The notes under the pieces were generated by a model. That model searched no databases and was not told the DNA's origin. It was given only the letters and a program-made list of their open reading frames with translations. Below are positions 54,633 through 63,225 of a stretch of 64,000 bases of DNA, in pieces. Within the stretch, counting starts at the first letter, position 1, and the number at the start of each line of letters is the position of its first letter. The translations under genes and the position numbers were made by a program. This DNA is from Saccharibacillus sacchari DSM 19268 (GTDB taxonomy: Bacteria > Bacillota > Bacilli > Paenibacillales > Paenibacillaceae), in assembly GCF_000585395.1 (NCBI RefSeq), contig NZ_KK073875.1, positions 5,795,519-5,859,518 on the forward strand. The letters are read 5' to 3'.

Positions 54633-54728
54633 TTAATACCCGCTCCATTCCTCTTCCCCCGGATGGTCGAGAGAAATGCGGATCACGTAGACAAAAGCAC
54701 ATACCATAATAGCCGTTACGATACTCAT
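54633..54728 (-). CDS. 31-residue single-span membrane protein
   Basis: A short frame with one hydrophobic segment (SIVTAIMVCAFVYVIRISL) and an acidic tail ending in PGEEEWSGY. GGAG lies about 8 bp before the ATG at 54728, and a rho-independent terminator follows, so it forms a complete small transcription unit. It resembles the class of tiny membrane proteins that stabilise larger complexes (such as oxidase subunits) only in shape; no homolog is named. Confidence 0.6.
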   Translation of the reverse strand: MSIVTAIMVCAFVYVIRISLDHPGEEEWSGY

Positions 54729-55014
54729 GTGACCACTCCGTCCGTATGAAATGTAAGGACAAATGTCGATATCGAAAACATGTCATCCGTCAAAAGACCG
54801 AGATAAGCATTAAAAGTTTGGTTTTTTTATTCTATCACAGATCATCAAAAAATAAAGCCATTTTGCAACCGCTTTCTCTAAGATTAAGGATAAAATTTAC
54901 AAAAAAAAGTTTTGTGCGCCCTGTTCCCCACAGCATGTTAAAATGAACGGGAACAGGCATCGGTACGATATGCCGACCGTAAGGTAAAACTCCGAGCAAA
55001 GGAGCGTTTAAGCG
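54729..55014. other. AT-rich divergent promoter region
   Basis: Gap between the tiny membrane protein gene and nadK. It is AT-rich, with a possible plus-strand TTAAAA -10 near 54938, but I see no clear -35. Confidence 0.4.
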
Positions 55015-55815
55015 TTGAAATATTATGTATTGGACCGCGGCGACCAACTGTCGATCGACCTCAGCCAACAATTTCATAAACTCGCAGCCGAAAAAGGGTT
55101 TGAGATGGATTCCGAGTCGCCGGAGATCGTCATTTCCATTGGCGGCGACGGAACCATGCTGCATGCGTTCCACTCGTTTATCGACCGGATTCCGGAGATC
55201 GCGTTCGTCGGCGTCCATACCGGACACCTCGGATTTTACGCCGACTGGAAAGCTGAAGATTTGCCAAAGCTCATCGAATTCATGTCGGGCGCCGGCGAAG
55301 GCGGACTGGGTCCGAAGATCGTCAAGTATCCACTATTGGAACTTGAGATCGAACGTAAATCCGGGACTTCCATCCATACTGTGTTAAACGAATTTGCCAT
55401 CAAAGGCGCCGAAGCGACGATGGTCGTGCAAATCGATATCAATGACGAAGTGTTTGAAATGTTCCGGGGCGACGGCATCTGCGTTTCCACTCCCTCGGGC
55501 AGCACGGCTTACAACCGCGGCCTCGGCGGCGCGATCATGCACCCTACGCTCGAAGCTCTGCAAATTGCCGAGATCGCTTCGATCAACAATCGGGTCTTCC
55601 GTACGCTGGGTTCGCCTCTCGTGCTCCCGAAGCATCATCATTGCGACATTTATTCGCGCAAGGAACAGCGTCTGATTCTCACGATGGACCACCGTTATTT
55701 GACGATCGATGATTTGGTGTCGGTTCGCTGCCGCGTGTCGAGCCAGAAGATCAGCTTTGCCCGCTACCGTCCGTTTCCGTTCTGGAATCGGGTGCGTGAA
55801 GCTTTCTTGGGGTAG
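55015..55815 (+). CDS. nadK: NAD kinase
   Basis: A 266-residue enzyme making NADP from NAD and ATP. GGDGT (43-47) is the catalytic/nucleotide motif, with LNEFAIKGAE near 123 and the CVSTPSGSTAYNRGLGGAI signature near 155. It starts with TTG at 55015 behind AAAGGAGCG; no ATG fits. The length matches the short Bacillota NadK. A family A hairpin begins 11 bp after the stop, followed by a strong terminator. Confidence 0.96.
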   Translation: MKYYVLDRGDQLSIDLSQQFHKLAAEKGFEMDSESPEIVISIGGDGTMLHAFHSFIDRIPEIAFVGVHTGHLGFYADWKAEDLPKLIEFMSGAGEGGLGPKIVKYPLLELEIERKSGTSIHTVLNEFAIKGAEATMVVQIDINDEVFEMFRGDGICVSTPSGSTAYNRGLGGAIMHPTLEALQIAEIASINNRVFRTLGSPLVLPKHHHCDIYSRKEQRLILTMDHRYLTIDDLVSVRCRVSSQKISFARYRPFPFWNRVREAFLG

Positions 55816-55825
55816 GGGGGTGCGT

Positions 55826-55961
55826 GGGAAGTGAGAAGACTCCGAGAAAAATTCGTTCAATTCGCTGTCTCACTTGGAAAAGTCGATTGGAATTTTTAGT
55901 TGAAGTTTTCCAAGTTCAAAGGCGTATTTCACTGAATTTTTCTCTCCGTCTTCTCGCTTCC
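55826..55961 (+). repeat. Family A hairpin element, copy A5 (short form)
   Basis: GGAAGTGAGAAGAC pairs with GTCTTCTCGCTTCC (one G-T pair). A 3-base internal loop follows, then GAGAAAAATTC with GAATTTTTCTC; this copy has one extra A:T pair compared with A3. The inner stem is TTGGAAAA/TTTTCCAA followed by TTCAAAGGCG. It is in the sense of nadK. Confidence 0.82.
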
Positions 55962-55982
55962 AGTTATGTTGGAGTTTTTTGA

Positions 55983-56033
55983 AAAGTAAAGAAGCGGCCC
56001 CTTTTGGGAGCCGCTTCTTTACTTTTTTTTTAA
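55983..56033 (+). terminator. Strong bidirectional terminator
   Basis: AAGTAAAGAAGCGGC (55984-55998) pairs with GCCGCTTCTTTACTT (56010-56024), followed by eight T. It separates nadK from the convergent yutD. Confidence 0.92.
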
Positions 56034-56146
56034 TGACGTTTTGGCACAGCCGCGCGCGCGAGCATGCCTGCCGTCTATCCAAAACGGCTTCTTTTGCCGG
56101 CTCGACAGCTGGCGATTTGTATCATCCGTTATTCAACTACTCCATA

Positions 56147-57031
56147 TTACTCCGTACGCTGATTCGCTGCCGGATCGGCCGTTGCCGGTTGAACCCGTTG
56201 CGGTTGAGCGGAAGCGGATTGTTCGCGATTCGAACGCTCCCCGCCGCCCTGACGCTGTCCCGAACGGCTTTCTCCGTTCGGACGATTTTCCGCATTCGGG
56301 CGACCTTCCCCGTTCGAGCTTTTTTCCGCGCCGGAACGGTTCTCCGCGGCTGATTGTTGTTCCCCGCCGCGATCTTCGCGCTTGCGGTTACGGGGATGTT
56401 GTTCGCTGCCGGAACCTTTTGGCTTACCTTTATCGTGCTCGCGATTTTGATGGTCGCGGTTCGGACGCTCTCCCCGATTGGAGTGTTTCTTGCCCGGGTG
56501 GCCCTGAGACTTTTCTTTCGTGTCGTTATCGTTTGCATCGGACGCACGTTCGCCGCGCGGATGTTTGGAATCCCGGTCGCCGCCCCGTCCCCGATGCTCC
56601 TTGCGGTCTTTTGCTGCCGGATGATCGCCTTTTTCTTTGGCCGCATCCTTGTCTTTATCCTTGTTCTTATGCGTTACGCGATATTCGCGAACCGGCTCTT
56701 TGATCTCGCCGAGGTCTTGATACTGCGCCGCTTCCTCCGGGTCTTTGACGTCCTTCATGTCTTTCACCTTGCGAAGAACGAAGTAGGCGCAGCCGAAGTT
56801 GCAATGCTCTGTAATATAGTCGGTCGTAAAAGAAAATTGGGATTCCTTCGCGATCTTGGACTGCCCGTCGTGGTACATGCCCTTGAGCCGCAGCTGATTA
56901 TAGCCCCAATCTCCGATGATATAATCGTAACGCTCCAGAATCTCGCTGTAGCGGCCGCGGAACGCTTCCGCATTCCAGCCGTTTTTGTGATTAATCATGA
57001 CTTCGTAGACTTTACCGCCAATTTGAAACAA
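56147..57031 (-). CDS. yutD: YutD family protein with long charged C-terminal tail
   Basis: A 294-residue protein. Residues 1-105 match the Bacillus YutD (DUF1027) domain: GGKVYEVMINHKNGWNAEAF, RYDYIIGDWGYNQLRLKG and HCNFGCAYFVLRKVK. The remaining ~190 residues are a low-complexity, Lys/Arg/Asn/Glu/Gly-rich, disordered tail with many short KDR, RNR and ENR-like repeats, absent from the ~100-residue Bacillus protein. TTG at 57031 was chosen with GGGAGGGG 6 bp upstream. The function of YutD is unknown; the tail may bind RNA or acidic polymers (inference). The compositional bias rules out a simple frameshift, since the frame stays open to a normal stop. Confidence 0.85.
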   Translation of the reverse strand: MFQIGGKVYEVMINHKNGWNAEAFRGRYSEILERYDYIIGDWGYNQLRLKGMYHDGQSKIAKESQFSFTTDYITEHCNFGCAYFVLRKVKDMKDVKDPEEAAQYQDLGEIKEPVREYRVTHKNKDKDKDAAKEKGDHPAAKDRKEHRGRGGDRDSKHPRGERASDANDNDTKEKSQGHPGKKHSNRGERPNRDHQNREHDKGKPKGSGSEQHPRNRKREDRGGEQQSAAENRSGAEKSSNGEGRPNAENRPNGESRSGQRQGGGERSNREQSASAQPQRVQPATADPAANQRTE

Positions 57032-57210
57032 CAAATTCCCCTCCCTGCCGAAACACGCGCTGTTCAAATTCTCTATATGGTTCTGGCTCTGTGCAATAAA
57101 AAAAGTTCAGCAAAGCGCAATACATGAAGCGAAGCTACACTCATTATAACGGTGCATGGAAAAAAAACCAATAAAGACTTGTAGATAAACGCCTATACAG
57201 CGCACTTTGC

Positions 57211-58071
57211 TCAGGGCCCAACCCGGATGCGATAGTCTCTCGGAGACACGCCGGTAATCCTCTTGAACACACGGGAAAAATAAAACATGTCTTTATACCC
57301 CAGTCGTTCTCCGATTTCCTTGACGCTCATATCGGTATTCAGCAAAATATTGCGCGCTTCCGCCGTCCGCAACCGATGCACGAATTCATTAAAAGGATAT
57401 CCCGTATACTCCTGCACGATTCGCCGCAATGTGGATACCGAAATATGATGTCGAGCCGCCATTTCCTCAACCGTTGGCGGAAGATGCAGCAGCGTCTGAA
57501 TATCCTCAATGATATCCTGCGCCAACCTCTCTCTTCGCCCAGCTTCCGCGCGATCCTCCCCCGAAATCAATTCATATAAAAAGCTTTCCAAGCCCAGCGC
57601 CGCACGGTCCAGATTATCCGACGTGCCGCTGTCGATCAGCCTGAGCATATTTTCCATCCGTTGCAGCAGCATTTCATTCATCCGCCATTGATGCACCCGC
57701 CTCTCGTCAGGCAGCCAATGACTGCGCCACTCCTTGATCCGCGTACCGGAAGCCGTAAAATAATATTCGTCCCATTGCTCGCCGGCATTCGGTCCGTAAT
57801 CGAACACAGCACCGGGATACAAGAAAAACCATGATCCGGCGCGTACCGTTTGAATTTCTCCGCCGTCGACCCGGTATTGTCCGCTTCCGCCCGTAATCAG
57901 CACAATCGCCCAATAACGGAATGTGGCCTGCTCTCTAAACATCGTTCTTCCCGGCAAATGTCCCGCGTTCATGATCGTCGCCGATTTGATGCGCAGACGA
58001 GCGGGATCGACCGAAGGAGTTAGTACGCGAATCGGACTTCGGCTGATCGTATAGTCCATATACTGTGACAT
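57211..58071 (-). CDS. AraC family transcriptional regulator
   Basis: A 286-residue regulator with an N-terminal cupin-like sugar-sensing domain (about 40-130, with AIVLITGGSGQYRVDGGE) and C-terminal HTH pair (about 195-280: VEEMAARHHISVSTLRRIV and VKEIGERLGYKDMFYFSRVF). The ATG at 58071 is better spaced from AAAGGAGAG than that at 58080. It is divergent from the Gfo/Idh-isomerase operon and is its likely regulator. A 198-bp MITE now separates the two start regions. Confidence 0.9.
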   Translation of the reverse strand: MSQYMDYTISRSPIRVLTPSVDPARLRIKSATIMNAGHLPGRTMFREQATFRYWAIVLITGGSGQYRVDGGEIQTVRAGSWFFLYPGAVFDYGPNAGEQWDEYYFTASGTRIKEWRSHWLPDERRVHQWRMNEMLLQRMENMLRLIDSGTSDNLDRAALGLESFLYELISGEDRAEAGRRERLAQDIIEDIQTLLHLPPTVEEMAARHHISVSTLRRIVQEYTGYPFNEFVHRLRTAEARNILLNTDMSVKEIGERLGYKDMFYFSRVFKRITGVSPRDYRIRVGP

Positions 58072-58164
58072 CCTGAACATTCTCTCCTTTTATCCGCTGT
58101 GCTAAATTAGACGTATTGTTAGAGTTGCTTATGAACAAATATAACATATCGTCTTCGGACGCTA

Positions 58165-58362
58165 GGGCGTGTCTTCAAATCTCGATGAACATAGATTTTT
58201 CCGAATTTTCGTTCTCAACAAGGAACTTTTTCGCAGTCGTGCCGGGGCACGTCAAGAGAAAGTGACGATGCATTGCCGAAATCGTACGCGCTTCAGGTAC
58301 GATTCCGGTTGAGGACGAAAAGGCGGTGAAAGATATACATCAGCAGATTTGAAGACACGCCC
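58165..58362. mobile_element. MITE-like element with perfect 18-bp terminal inverted repeats
   Basis: GGGCGTGTCTTCAAATCT (58165-58182) and its exact complement (58345-58362) bound a 198-bp AT-moderate, non-coding segment. TA flanks both ends within CTA...TAA, consistent with a TA duplication at a CTAA target (seen for IS5/IS427-like and IS630-like transposases). No transposase gene remains. Its right end abuts the ribosome site of the next gene. Confidence 0.85.
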
Positions 58363-58372
58363 TAAGGAAAGG

Positions 58373-59446
58373 ATGAATCTGATTATGGAAAAAGTACACA
58401 TTGGATTAATCGGCTGCGGCTCCATCTCCGACTCTCATCTTCAAGCTTACGCCGCCAATCCGCAGGTCAAGCTGGTTGCGGTCTGCGATCTGAATCCGGA
58501 ACGCGCCCGTCAAACCGCCTCCAAGTATGAAATTCCCGGCATCTATGACGATTATAAGGAACTGCTCGCAGATCCCAACGTCCATGCCGTCAGCATCTGC
58601 ACCTGGAATAACTCGCACGCCGAGATCAGCATCGCCGCCCTGCACGCCGGTAAGCATGTGCTGTGCGAAAAGCCTTTATGCAAAACGGTCGACGAAGCCC
58701 TTGCCGTGCAGCAAGCCGTCGAAGAAACGGGCCGCATCCTGCAAGTCGGTTACGTGCGTCGCCATGCTGCCAACATCGAAGTGCTGAAGCGTTTTATCGA
58801 CGCGGGCGATCTGGGCGAGTTGTATTATGCCAAAGCCAGCCTAATCCGCCGTCTCGGCAATCCGGGCGGCTGGTTTGCCGATAGCGAACGTTCGGGCGGC
58901 GGTCCGTTGATCGATATCGGCGTCCATGTGATCGATTTATGCTGGTACCTGATGGGCAAGCCGAAAGTCGTCTCTGTCAGCGGAAATACCTACCACAAGC
59001 TGGGCAACCGCTCTAATGTCGAGAACTACGCTTACTACCAGGCTGCCGATTTCGATCCTTCCGTCAATACGGTCGAAGATATGGCGAACGCGCTGATCCG
59101 GTTTGAAAATGGCGCTTCGCTCGCGGTTGACGTCAGTTTCTCCCTGCACGCCCGCAAAGAATCGGCTCAAGTCGCGGTGTTCGGCGAACGCGGCGGCGCG
59201 GAGATCGAACCGGCGCTCGCGATCGCGACCGAACGTCACAATACCATCTTGAACGTCGATCCGCAGCTCACTACGCCGGGGTTCGACTTCGTCGACAGCT
59301 TCAAACGCGAGATCAACCATTTCGTGCAGCTCTGCCAAGGCGAAGCCGAGAATCTGTGTCCGGTGGAAGACGGCGTGGAGATGATTCGGATCTTGAACGC
59401 GATCTACCAATCCGCAGCCGAAGGCCGCGAGATTCGACTGGATTAA
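58373..59446 (+). CDS. Gfo/Idh/MocA family oxidoreductase (sugar pathway)
   Basis: A 357-residue NAD(P)-dependent dehydrogenase. The Rossmann motif is GLIGCGSISDSHLQAY near the start, the catalytic lysine is in LCEKPLCKT near 92, and a DIGVHVIDLCWYLMG histidine segment lies near 180. Start codons at 58373 and 58385 are both possible behind AAGGAAAGG, which lies at the very end of the MITE. It is the first of three co-directional genes with two TIM-barrel isomerases. It would oxidise a sugar or polyol hydroxyl to a ketone as the opening step (inference). Confidence 0.92.
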   Translation: MNLIMEKVHIGLIGCGSISDSHLQAYAANPQVKLVAVCDLNPERARQTASKYEIPGIYDDYKELLADPNVHAVSICTWNNSHAEISIAALHAGKHVLCEKPLCKTVDEALAVQQAVEETGRILQVGYVRRHAANIEVLKRFIDAGDLGELYYAKASLIRRLGNPGGWFADSERSGGGPLIDIGVHVIDLCWYLMGKPKVVSVSGNTYHKLGNRSNVENYAYYQAADFDPSVNTVEDMANALIRFENGASLAVDVSFSLHARKESAQVAVFGERGGAEIEPALAIATERHNTILNVDPQLTTPGFDFVDSFKREINHFVQLCQGEAENLCPVEDGVEMIRILNAIYQSAAEGREIRLD

Positions 59447-59469
59447 CTTTTATAAAAGGAGGAACTACC

Positions 59470-60366
59470 ATGACAACCCACCTGCACCTGACCAATAAAA
59501 TCGGCGTGATCGTCGACAGCTTCGGCATCGGAGTGACGGAAGGACTCAAAAAAGCAAAAGAAGTCGGCGCGGACGGCGTCCAAATCTATGCGGTATCCGG
59601 CGAAATGGACCCCGACGTGCTGATCGGCGCCAAACGCCGCGAGCTGCGCAGCCTGATCGACGGCCTCGGCCTGGAAATCTCCGCGCTGTGCGGCGATCTG
59701 GCGGGTCACGGCTTCCAAGATGCTTCGGTCAACCCGGAAAAAATCGAGAAGTCCAAGCGCATTTTGGATTTGGCGCTCGAACTCGGTACCAACGTCGTCA
59801 CAACGCATATCGGCATCGTGCCGGAAGACCGCAACGGTCCGATCTACGCCGCCATGCACCAAGCTTGCGAAGAATTAAGCCGTTACGCGAGCAGCCTGAA
59901 TGCTTACTTTGCCATCGAGACGGGTCCCGAACCTGCCGCCCATTTGAAGAGCTTCCTCGACACGCTCGGCACCAACGGCGTCTCCGTCAACTTCGATCCG
60001 GCTAACATGGTCATGGTTACGGGCGACGATCCGGTACAAGGCGTGCATCTGCTCAAAGATTATATCGTGCACACGCACGTGAAAGACGGACGCCGCCTGC
60101 GCATCGTTGACCCCAAACAGGTCTACGGCTATCTGGGTTATGAAAAAATGGACCACTCCGCGATTGCCGATATGGCCGCGGGCGGAGCGGAAGCGGACTT
60201 TATCGAGCTGCCTCCCGGCGAAGGCGATGTAGACTTCGACGCTTACTTTAAAGCCCTGCAAGACATCGGATACCAAGGTTATCTGACGATCGAACGCGAG
60301 GTCGGACACGATCCGGCTGCGGACATCGCGGGAGCGGTTCGTTTTATTCAAAGGTATCGCGGTTAG
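59470..60366 (+). CDS. Sugar phosphate isomerase/epimerase (AP endonuclease 2-like TIM barrel)
   Basis: A 298-residue xylose isomerase-like TIM barrel. Probable metal ligands are Glu in YFAIETGPEP, Asp in VNFDPANMVM, His in IVHTHVKDGR and Glu in LTIEREVGHD, spaced as in the family. AAGGAGG lies 9 bp before the ATG. It lies 23 bp after the Gfo/Idh gene and shares the fold with the next gene. The reaction (isomerisation, epimerisation or beta-elimination on a keto sugar) is not determinable by eye. Confidence 0.9.
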   Translation: MTTHLHLTNKIGVIVDSFGIGVTEGLKKAKEVGADGVQIYAVSGEMDPDVLIGAKRRELRSLIDGLGLEISALCGDLAGHGFQDASVNPEKIEKSKRILDLALELGTNVVTTHIGIVPEDRNGPIYAAMHQACEELSRYASSLNAYFAIETGPEPAAHLKSFLDTLGTNGVSVNFDPANMVMVTGDDPVQGVHLLKDYIVHTHVKDGRRLRIVDPKQVYGYLGYEKMDHSAIADMAAGGAEADFIELPPGEGDVDFDAYFKALQDIGYQGYLTIEREVGHDPAADIAGAVRFIQRYRG

Positions 60367-60418
60367 TACCTTCCAAACAAACGTATCTTTTTCACAGTAG
60401 AAAGGAGCACGTTGATTC

Positions 60419-61285
60419 ATGAAACTCGGCATCAGTTCATATAGTTTGTATCAGGCCATGCACCAGGGAAGAATGACGATCGAAGAAGCGCTCGACTGGG
60501 TCGCCGAACTCGGCGCCGCGCATATCGAGATCGTACCGGGGCTGGGGTTCGATTTTGAGAAAGATCCGGATCTGGAAAAACGTCTCGTTGAGCGTGCGGC
60601 GAAACTTTCGCTTACGCTGTCCAACTACGCGATCGGCGCAAATTTCATTACCGACAATGAGGAAAGTTACGAAGCGGAGATCCATCGCGTCATTTCCGAA
60701 GTCGACCGCGCGGCACGCCTTGGCATAAGATTGATGCGGCATGACGTAGCGTCGCGCGAAGACACGTCCATTTTGCGTTTTAACGAAGATTTGGAAAAAG
60801 TCGCTGCGGCCTGCCGCCGGATCGCCGATCATGCAGCGGGTTACGGGATCACGACAAGCGTCGAAAATCACGGGTATTACGTCCAAGCCAGCGACCGGGT
60901 GCAAACGTTGGTTCATGCCGTGGGCCGTCCGAATTTCAAAACAACGCTGGATGTCGGCAATTTTGTCTGCGTGGACGAAAATCCGCTCACCGCCGTCGCC
61001 AACAATCTGCCGTACGCCTCCATGGTGCATATCAAAGACTTCTACATCCGTCCGGCTCGCCGCAATCCCGGTGAAGGCTGGTTCCGCAGCGCCGGAGGCA
61101 ATTATTTACGCGGTGCAATTGCCGGACAAGGCGATTTGGATCTGGCGGAGATCATCGGACTGGTCAAATCTTCCGGTTACGACGGCTTTCTTTCGATCGA
61201 ATATGAAGGCATGGAAGACTGTCTGACGGGGACGCGGATTGCTTTTGAAAATGTACGGCGGATATGGGACGAAGCCCAACAATGA
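60419..61285 (+). CDS. Sugar phosphate isomerase/epimerase (second paralog)
   Basis: A 288-residue TIM barrel of the same superfamily, only distantly similar to the preceding one. Ligands are visible in TTSVENHGYYVQ, TTLDVGNFVCV, MVHIKDFYIR and FLSIEYEGMED. GAAAGGAGC precedes the ATG. It starts 52 bp after the previous gene and is followed by a strong terminator, closing the three-gene operon. Its larger C-terminal loop (RRNPGEGWFRSAGGNYLRG) may set substrate choice. Confidence 0.9.
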   Translation: MKLGISSYSLYQAMHQGRMTIEEALDWVAELGAAHIEIVPGLGFDFEKDPDLEKRLVERAAKLSLTLSNYAIGANFITDNEESYEAEIHRVISEVDRAARLGIRLMRHDVASREDTSILRFNEDLEKVAAACRRIADHAAGYGITTSVENHGYYVQASDRVQTLVHAVGRPNFKTTLDVGNFVCVDENPLTAVANNLPYASMVHIKDFYIRPARRNPGEGWFRSAGGNYLRGAIAGQGDLDLAEIIGLVKSSGYDGFLSIEYEGMEDCLTGTRIAFENVRRIWDEAQQ

Positions 61286-61302
61286 ATGGTAACCAGCACA
61301 CG

Positions 61303-61341
61303 TCAAAAAGGATTCGGAGCTTTCGTCCGAATCCTTTTTTC
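61303..61341 (+). terminator. Bidirectional terminator between convergent genes
   Basis: AAAAAGGATTCGGA pairs with TCCGAATCCTTTTTT, giving T runs on both strands. Confidence 0.9.
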
Positions 61342-61366
61342 TATCCGGCCAGCAAAAGCATGAAGA

Positions 61367-62167
61367 TCAAGGAACCAACCGCTGCCGTACCGCCTCGAAC
61401 AACAACACCGAAGCCGCCATCGCCACGTTAAGCGACTCCGCCTGCCCCGGCATCGGAATAATAATCGACTCGTCCACAAAGGCCTCTACCTCCGGCGACA
61501 CGCCGCTGCCTTCGCTGCCGAACACGAACCAGGTCGAGCCGCGGTAATCCGCCTCATAGCAGTTCTGCTTCGCTTGAAGGCTCGTGCTGACGATCTTCGC
61601 CGATGCTTCTCGCGCCTGCGGCAGCAACTCCGTCAGATCCCCTTCCACGATCGGCAGATGAAACAGCGACCCCATCGTCGAACGTACCGTCTTCGGGTTA
61701 TAAATATCCGCGCTCCCGCGCCCGATCAACACGCCTGCCGCTCCGGCCGCGTCCGCCGCCCGGATAATCGTTCCGACATTTCCCGGGTCCTGCACGCCGT
61801 CCAGCACCGCGACAAGCGCATTCTCTATTCGCAAAATGTCCCCGATCTTCGCCGCCGACTTCCGCACCACCGCAAACACCGGCTGCGGCGTCCGCGCTTC
61901 CGTACACTTCGCCACAATCGCCGCCGACACCGCGACCCAGTCTCCCTGCCCTGCCGCCTGCGCATCTTCCTTCAACTCCGCAGGCACGCCCAACGCCGCA
62001 TCGTAAGCCACACACTCCACGTCAGCCCCCGACCTCAGCGCCTCCTGCACCAGATGCACGCCTTCGACGATATACTTCCCCTGCCGATCCCGATGCTTTT
62101 TCTCCAGCAAACTCGCCCATTCCTTCACCCGAGCATTCGCCGTCGATTCGATCTGCGCATGTCCCAT
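61367..62167 (-). CDS. TrmH/SpoU family RNA 2'-O-methyltransferase
   Basis: A 266-residue SPOUT-fold enzyme using SAM to methylate rRNA or tRNA ribose. The N-terminal substrate-binding domain (about 1-100) is followed by the knotted domain with motif 1 LDGVQDPGNVGTIIRAADAA, motif 2 FVFGSEGSGVSPEV and motif 3 IPMPGQAESLNVAMAASV. The ATG at 62167 follows GGAGGGTGG. In many Bacillota this gene (ysgA-like) lies upstream of pheST; that is not so here. The exact target nucleotide is unknown. Confidence 0.93.
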   Translation of the reverse strand: MGHAQIESTANARVKEWASLLEKKHRDRQGKYIVEGVHLVQEALRSGADVECVAYDAALGVPAELKEDAQAAGQGDWVAVSAAIVAKCTEARTPQPVFAVVRKSAAKIGDILRIENALVAVLDGVQDPGNVGTIIRAADAAGAAGVLIGRGSADIYNPKTVRSTMGSLFHLPIVEGDLTELLPQAREASAKIVSTSLQAKQNCYEADYRGSTWFVFGSEGSGVSPEVEAFVDESIIIPMPGQAESLNVAMAASVLLFEAVRQRLVP

Positions 62168-62375
62168 TCTTCCACCCTCCGCTTCTTTAAAATGATATCT
62201 TCCAAAAGATAAAGGCACCGCCGAAGCGATACCTTTATCTGCTTGATGCTTTTATATGTTCTAAGCCTTATCTTGTGGATATTTGCAATTTTCTATGTGC
62301 ACGGGTTAGTTTTTGACCTTTTATTTCTTATTTTTTTACTTCTAACCCCTACATGGTGAAGAAAGCCCTTTTCCC

Positions 62376-62509
62376 GAGAAGCCCCAGCGGAGGGAGAAAT
62401 TCAGTGAAAGATGCCTTTGAACTCGGAAAACTTCCATTGAAATTTCATTCCAGTTTTCCGAGTGAGACAGCATCTTGAACGAATTTCTCCCGCAGCGCCC
62501 CAGCTTCTC
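62376..62509 (-). repeat. Family A hairpin element, copy A6 (short form)
   Basis: GAGAAGC and GGGAGAAATTC (left) pair with GAATTTCTCCC and GCTTCTC (right). The inner stem is TCGGAAAACT.../...GTTTTCCGA. Between the two outer stems the sequence CCCCAGC appears in direct rather than inverted orientation. It lies 19 bp after the ktrA-like stop in the sense of that gene. Confidence 0.78.
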
Positions 62510-62527
62510 TAGCGAACAGGTTTTATC

Positions 62528-63202
62528 TCATCCGTGCTTATCGAATGCGATCTCAAGGCGGACCAGATCATCCCGCTCGCCCACGATCACCAGCACGTCG
62601 CCTTCCCAGAGCCGCCCATGCGGATCGGGAGAAATGTTCATCTTGCTGCCCCGGCGCACCGCTATTACGTTACAGCCGTACTTTTGCCGCAGATTCAGCT
62701 CGATCAGATTCCGCCCGACCATTTTCGCGGGAACCAGCATTTCAAAAATACTGTAATCGCCCGACAGCTCGATATAATCGAGAATGTTCGGCGACGTCAG
62801 ATTGTGCGCGACGCGCGTCCCCATATCCCGCTCCGGGAACACGACCTTATCCGCGCCGATCTTGCTCAGTACCTTGCCGTGCAGCTCGTTCTGCGCCTTG
62901 GCGATAATCGTAGGCACGTTCATTTCTTTTAAAATCAACGTGGTCAGGATGCTCGCTTGAATATCCTGCCCGATCGCCACGACCACGACGTCGAAGTTGC
63001 GAATGCCGAGCGCTTGCAGCGCTTCGTCATCCGTCGTATCCGCCGATACCGCGTGCGTCACAATATTCGAAATCTCCTGCGTCCGCTCCTCGCTCGCGTC
63101 GATCGCCAGCACGTCAAAACCCATTTGGCTAAGCGTCTTGGCGATACTCGAACCGAAGCGGCCCATTCCGATGATCGCGTACTGCTTTTTCCCCTTACCC
63201 AT
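62528..63202 (-). CDS. Potassium channel regulatory subunit, KtrA/TrkA family
   Basis: A 224-residue RCK protein that gates a KtrB/KtrD-type potassium channel in response to nucleotides. The RCK_N Rossmann fold begins YAIIGMGRFGSSIAKTLSQM (residues 8-27), with DASEERTQEI as the acidic loop. The RCK_C domain follows (about 140-220). The channel subunit is not in the window. AAGGAGG precedes the ATG, 23 bp after the RF3 stop, so it is probably cotranscribed with prfC. c-di-AMP binding is known for such domains but cannot be read here. Confidence 0.94.
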   Translation of the reverse strand: MGKGKKQYAIIGMGRFGSSIAKTLSQMGFDVLAIDASEERTQEISNIVTHAVSADTTDDEALQALGIRNFDVVVVAIGQDIQASILTTLILKEMNVPTIIAKAQNELHGKVLSKIGADKVVFPERDMGTRVAHNLTSPNILDYIELSGDYSIFEMLVPAKMVGRNLIELNLRQKYGCNVIAVRRGSKMNISPDPHGRLWEGDVLVIVGERDDLVRLEIAFDKHG

Positions 63203-63225
63203 TCTTGGTCAGGCCTCCTTGAAAA

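Noticed and set aside
61303-61341. Considered as another family A copy
   Set aside because: It is a simple terminator hairpin without the shared family A modules.
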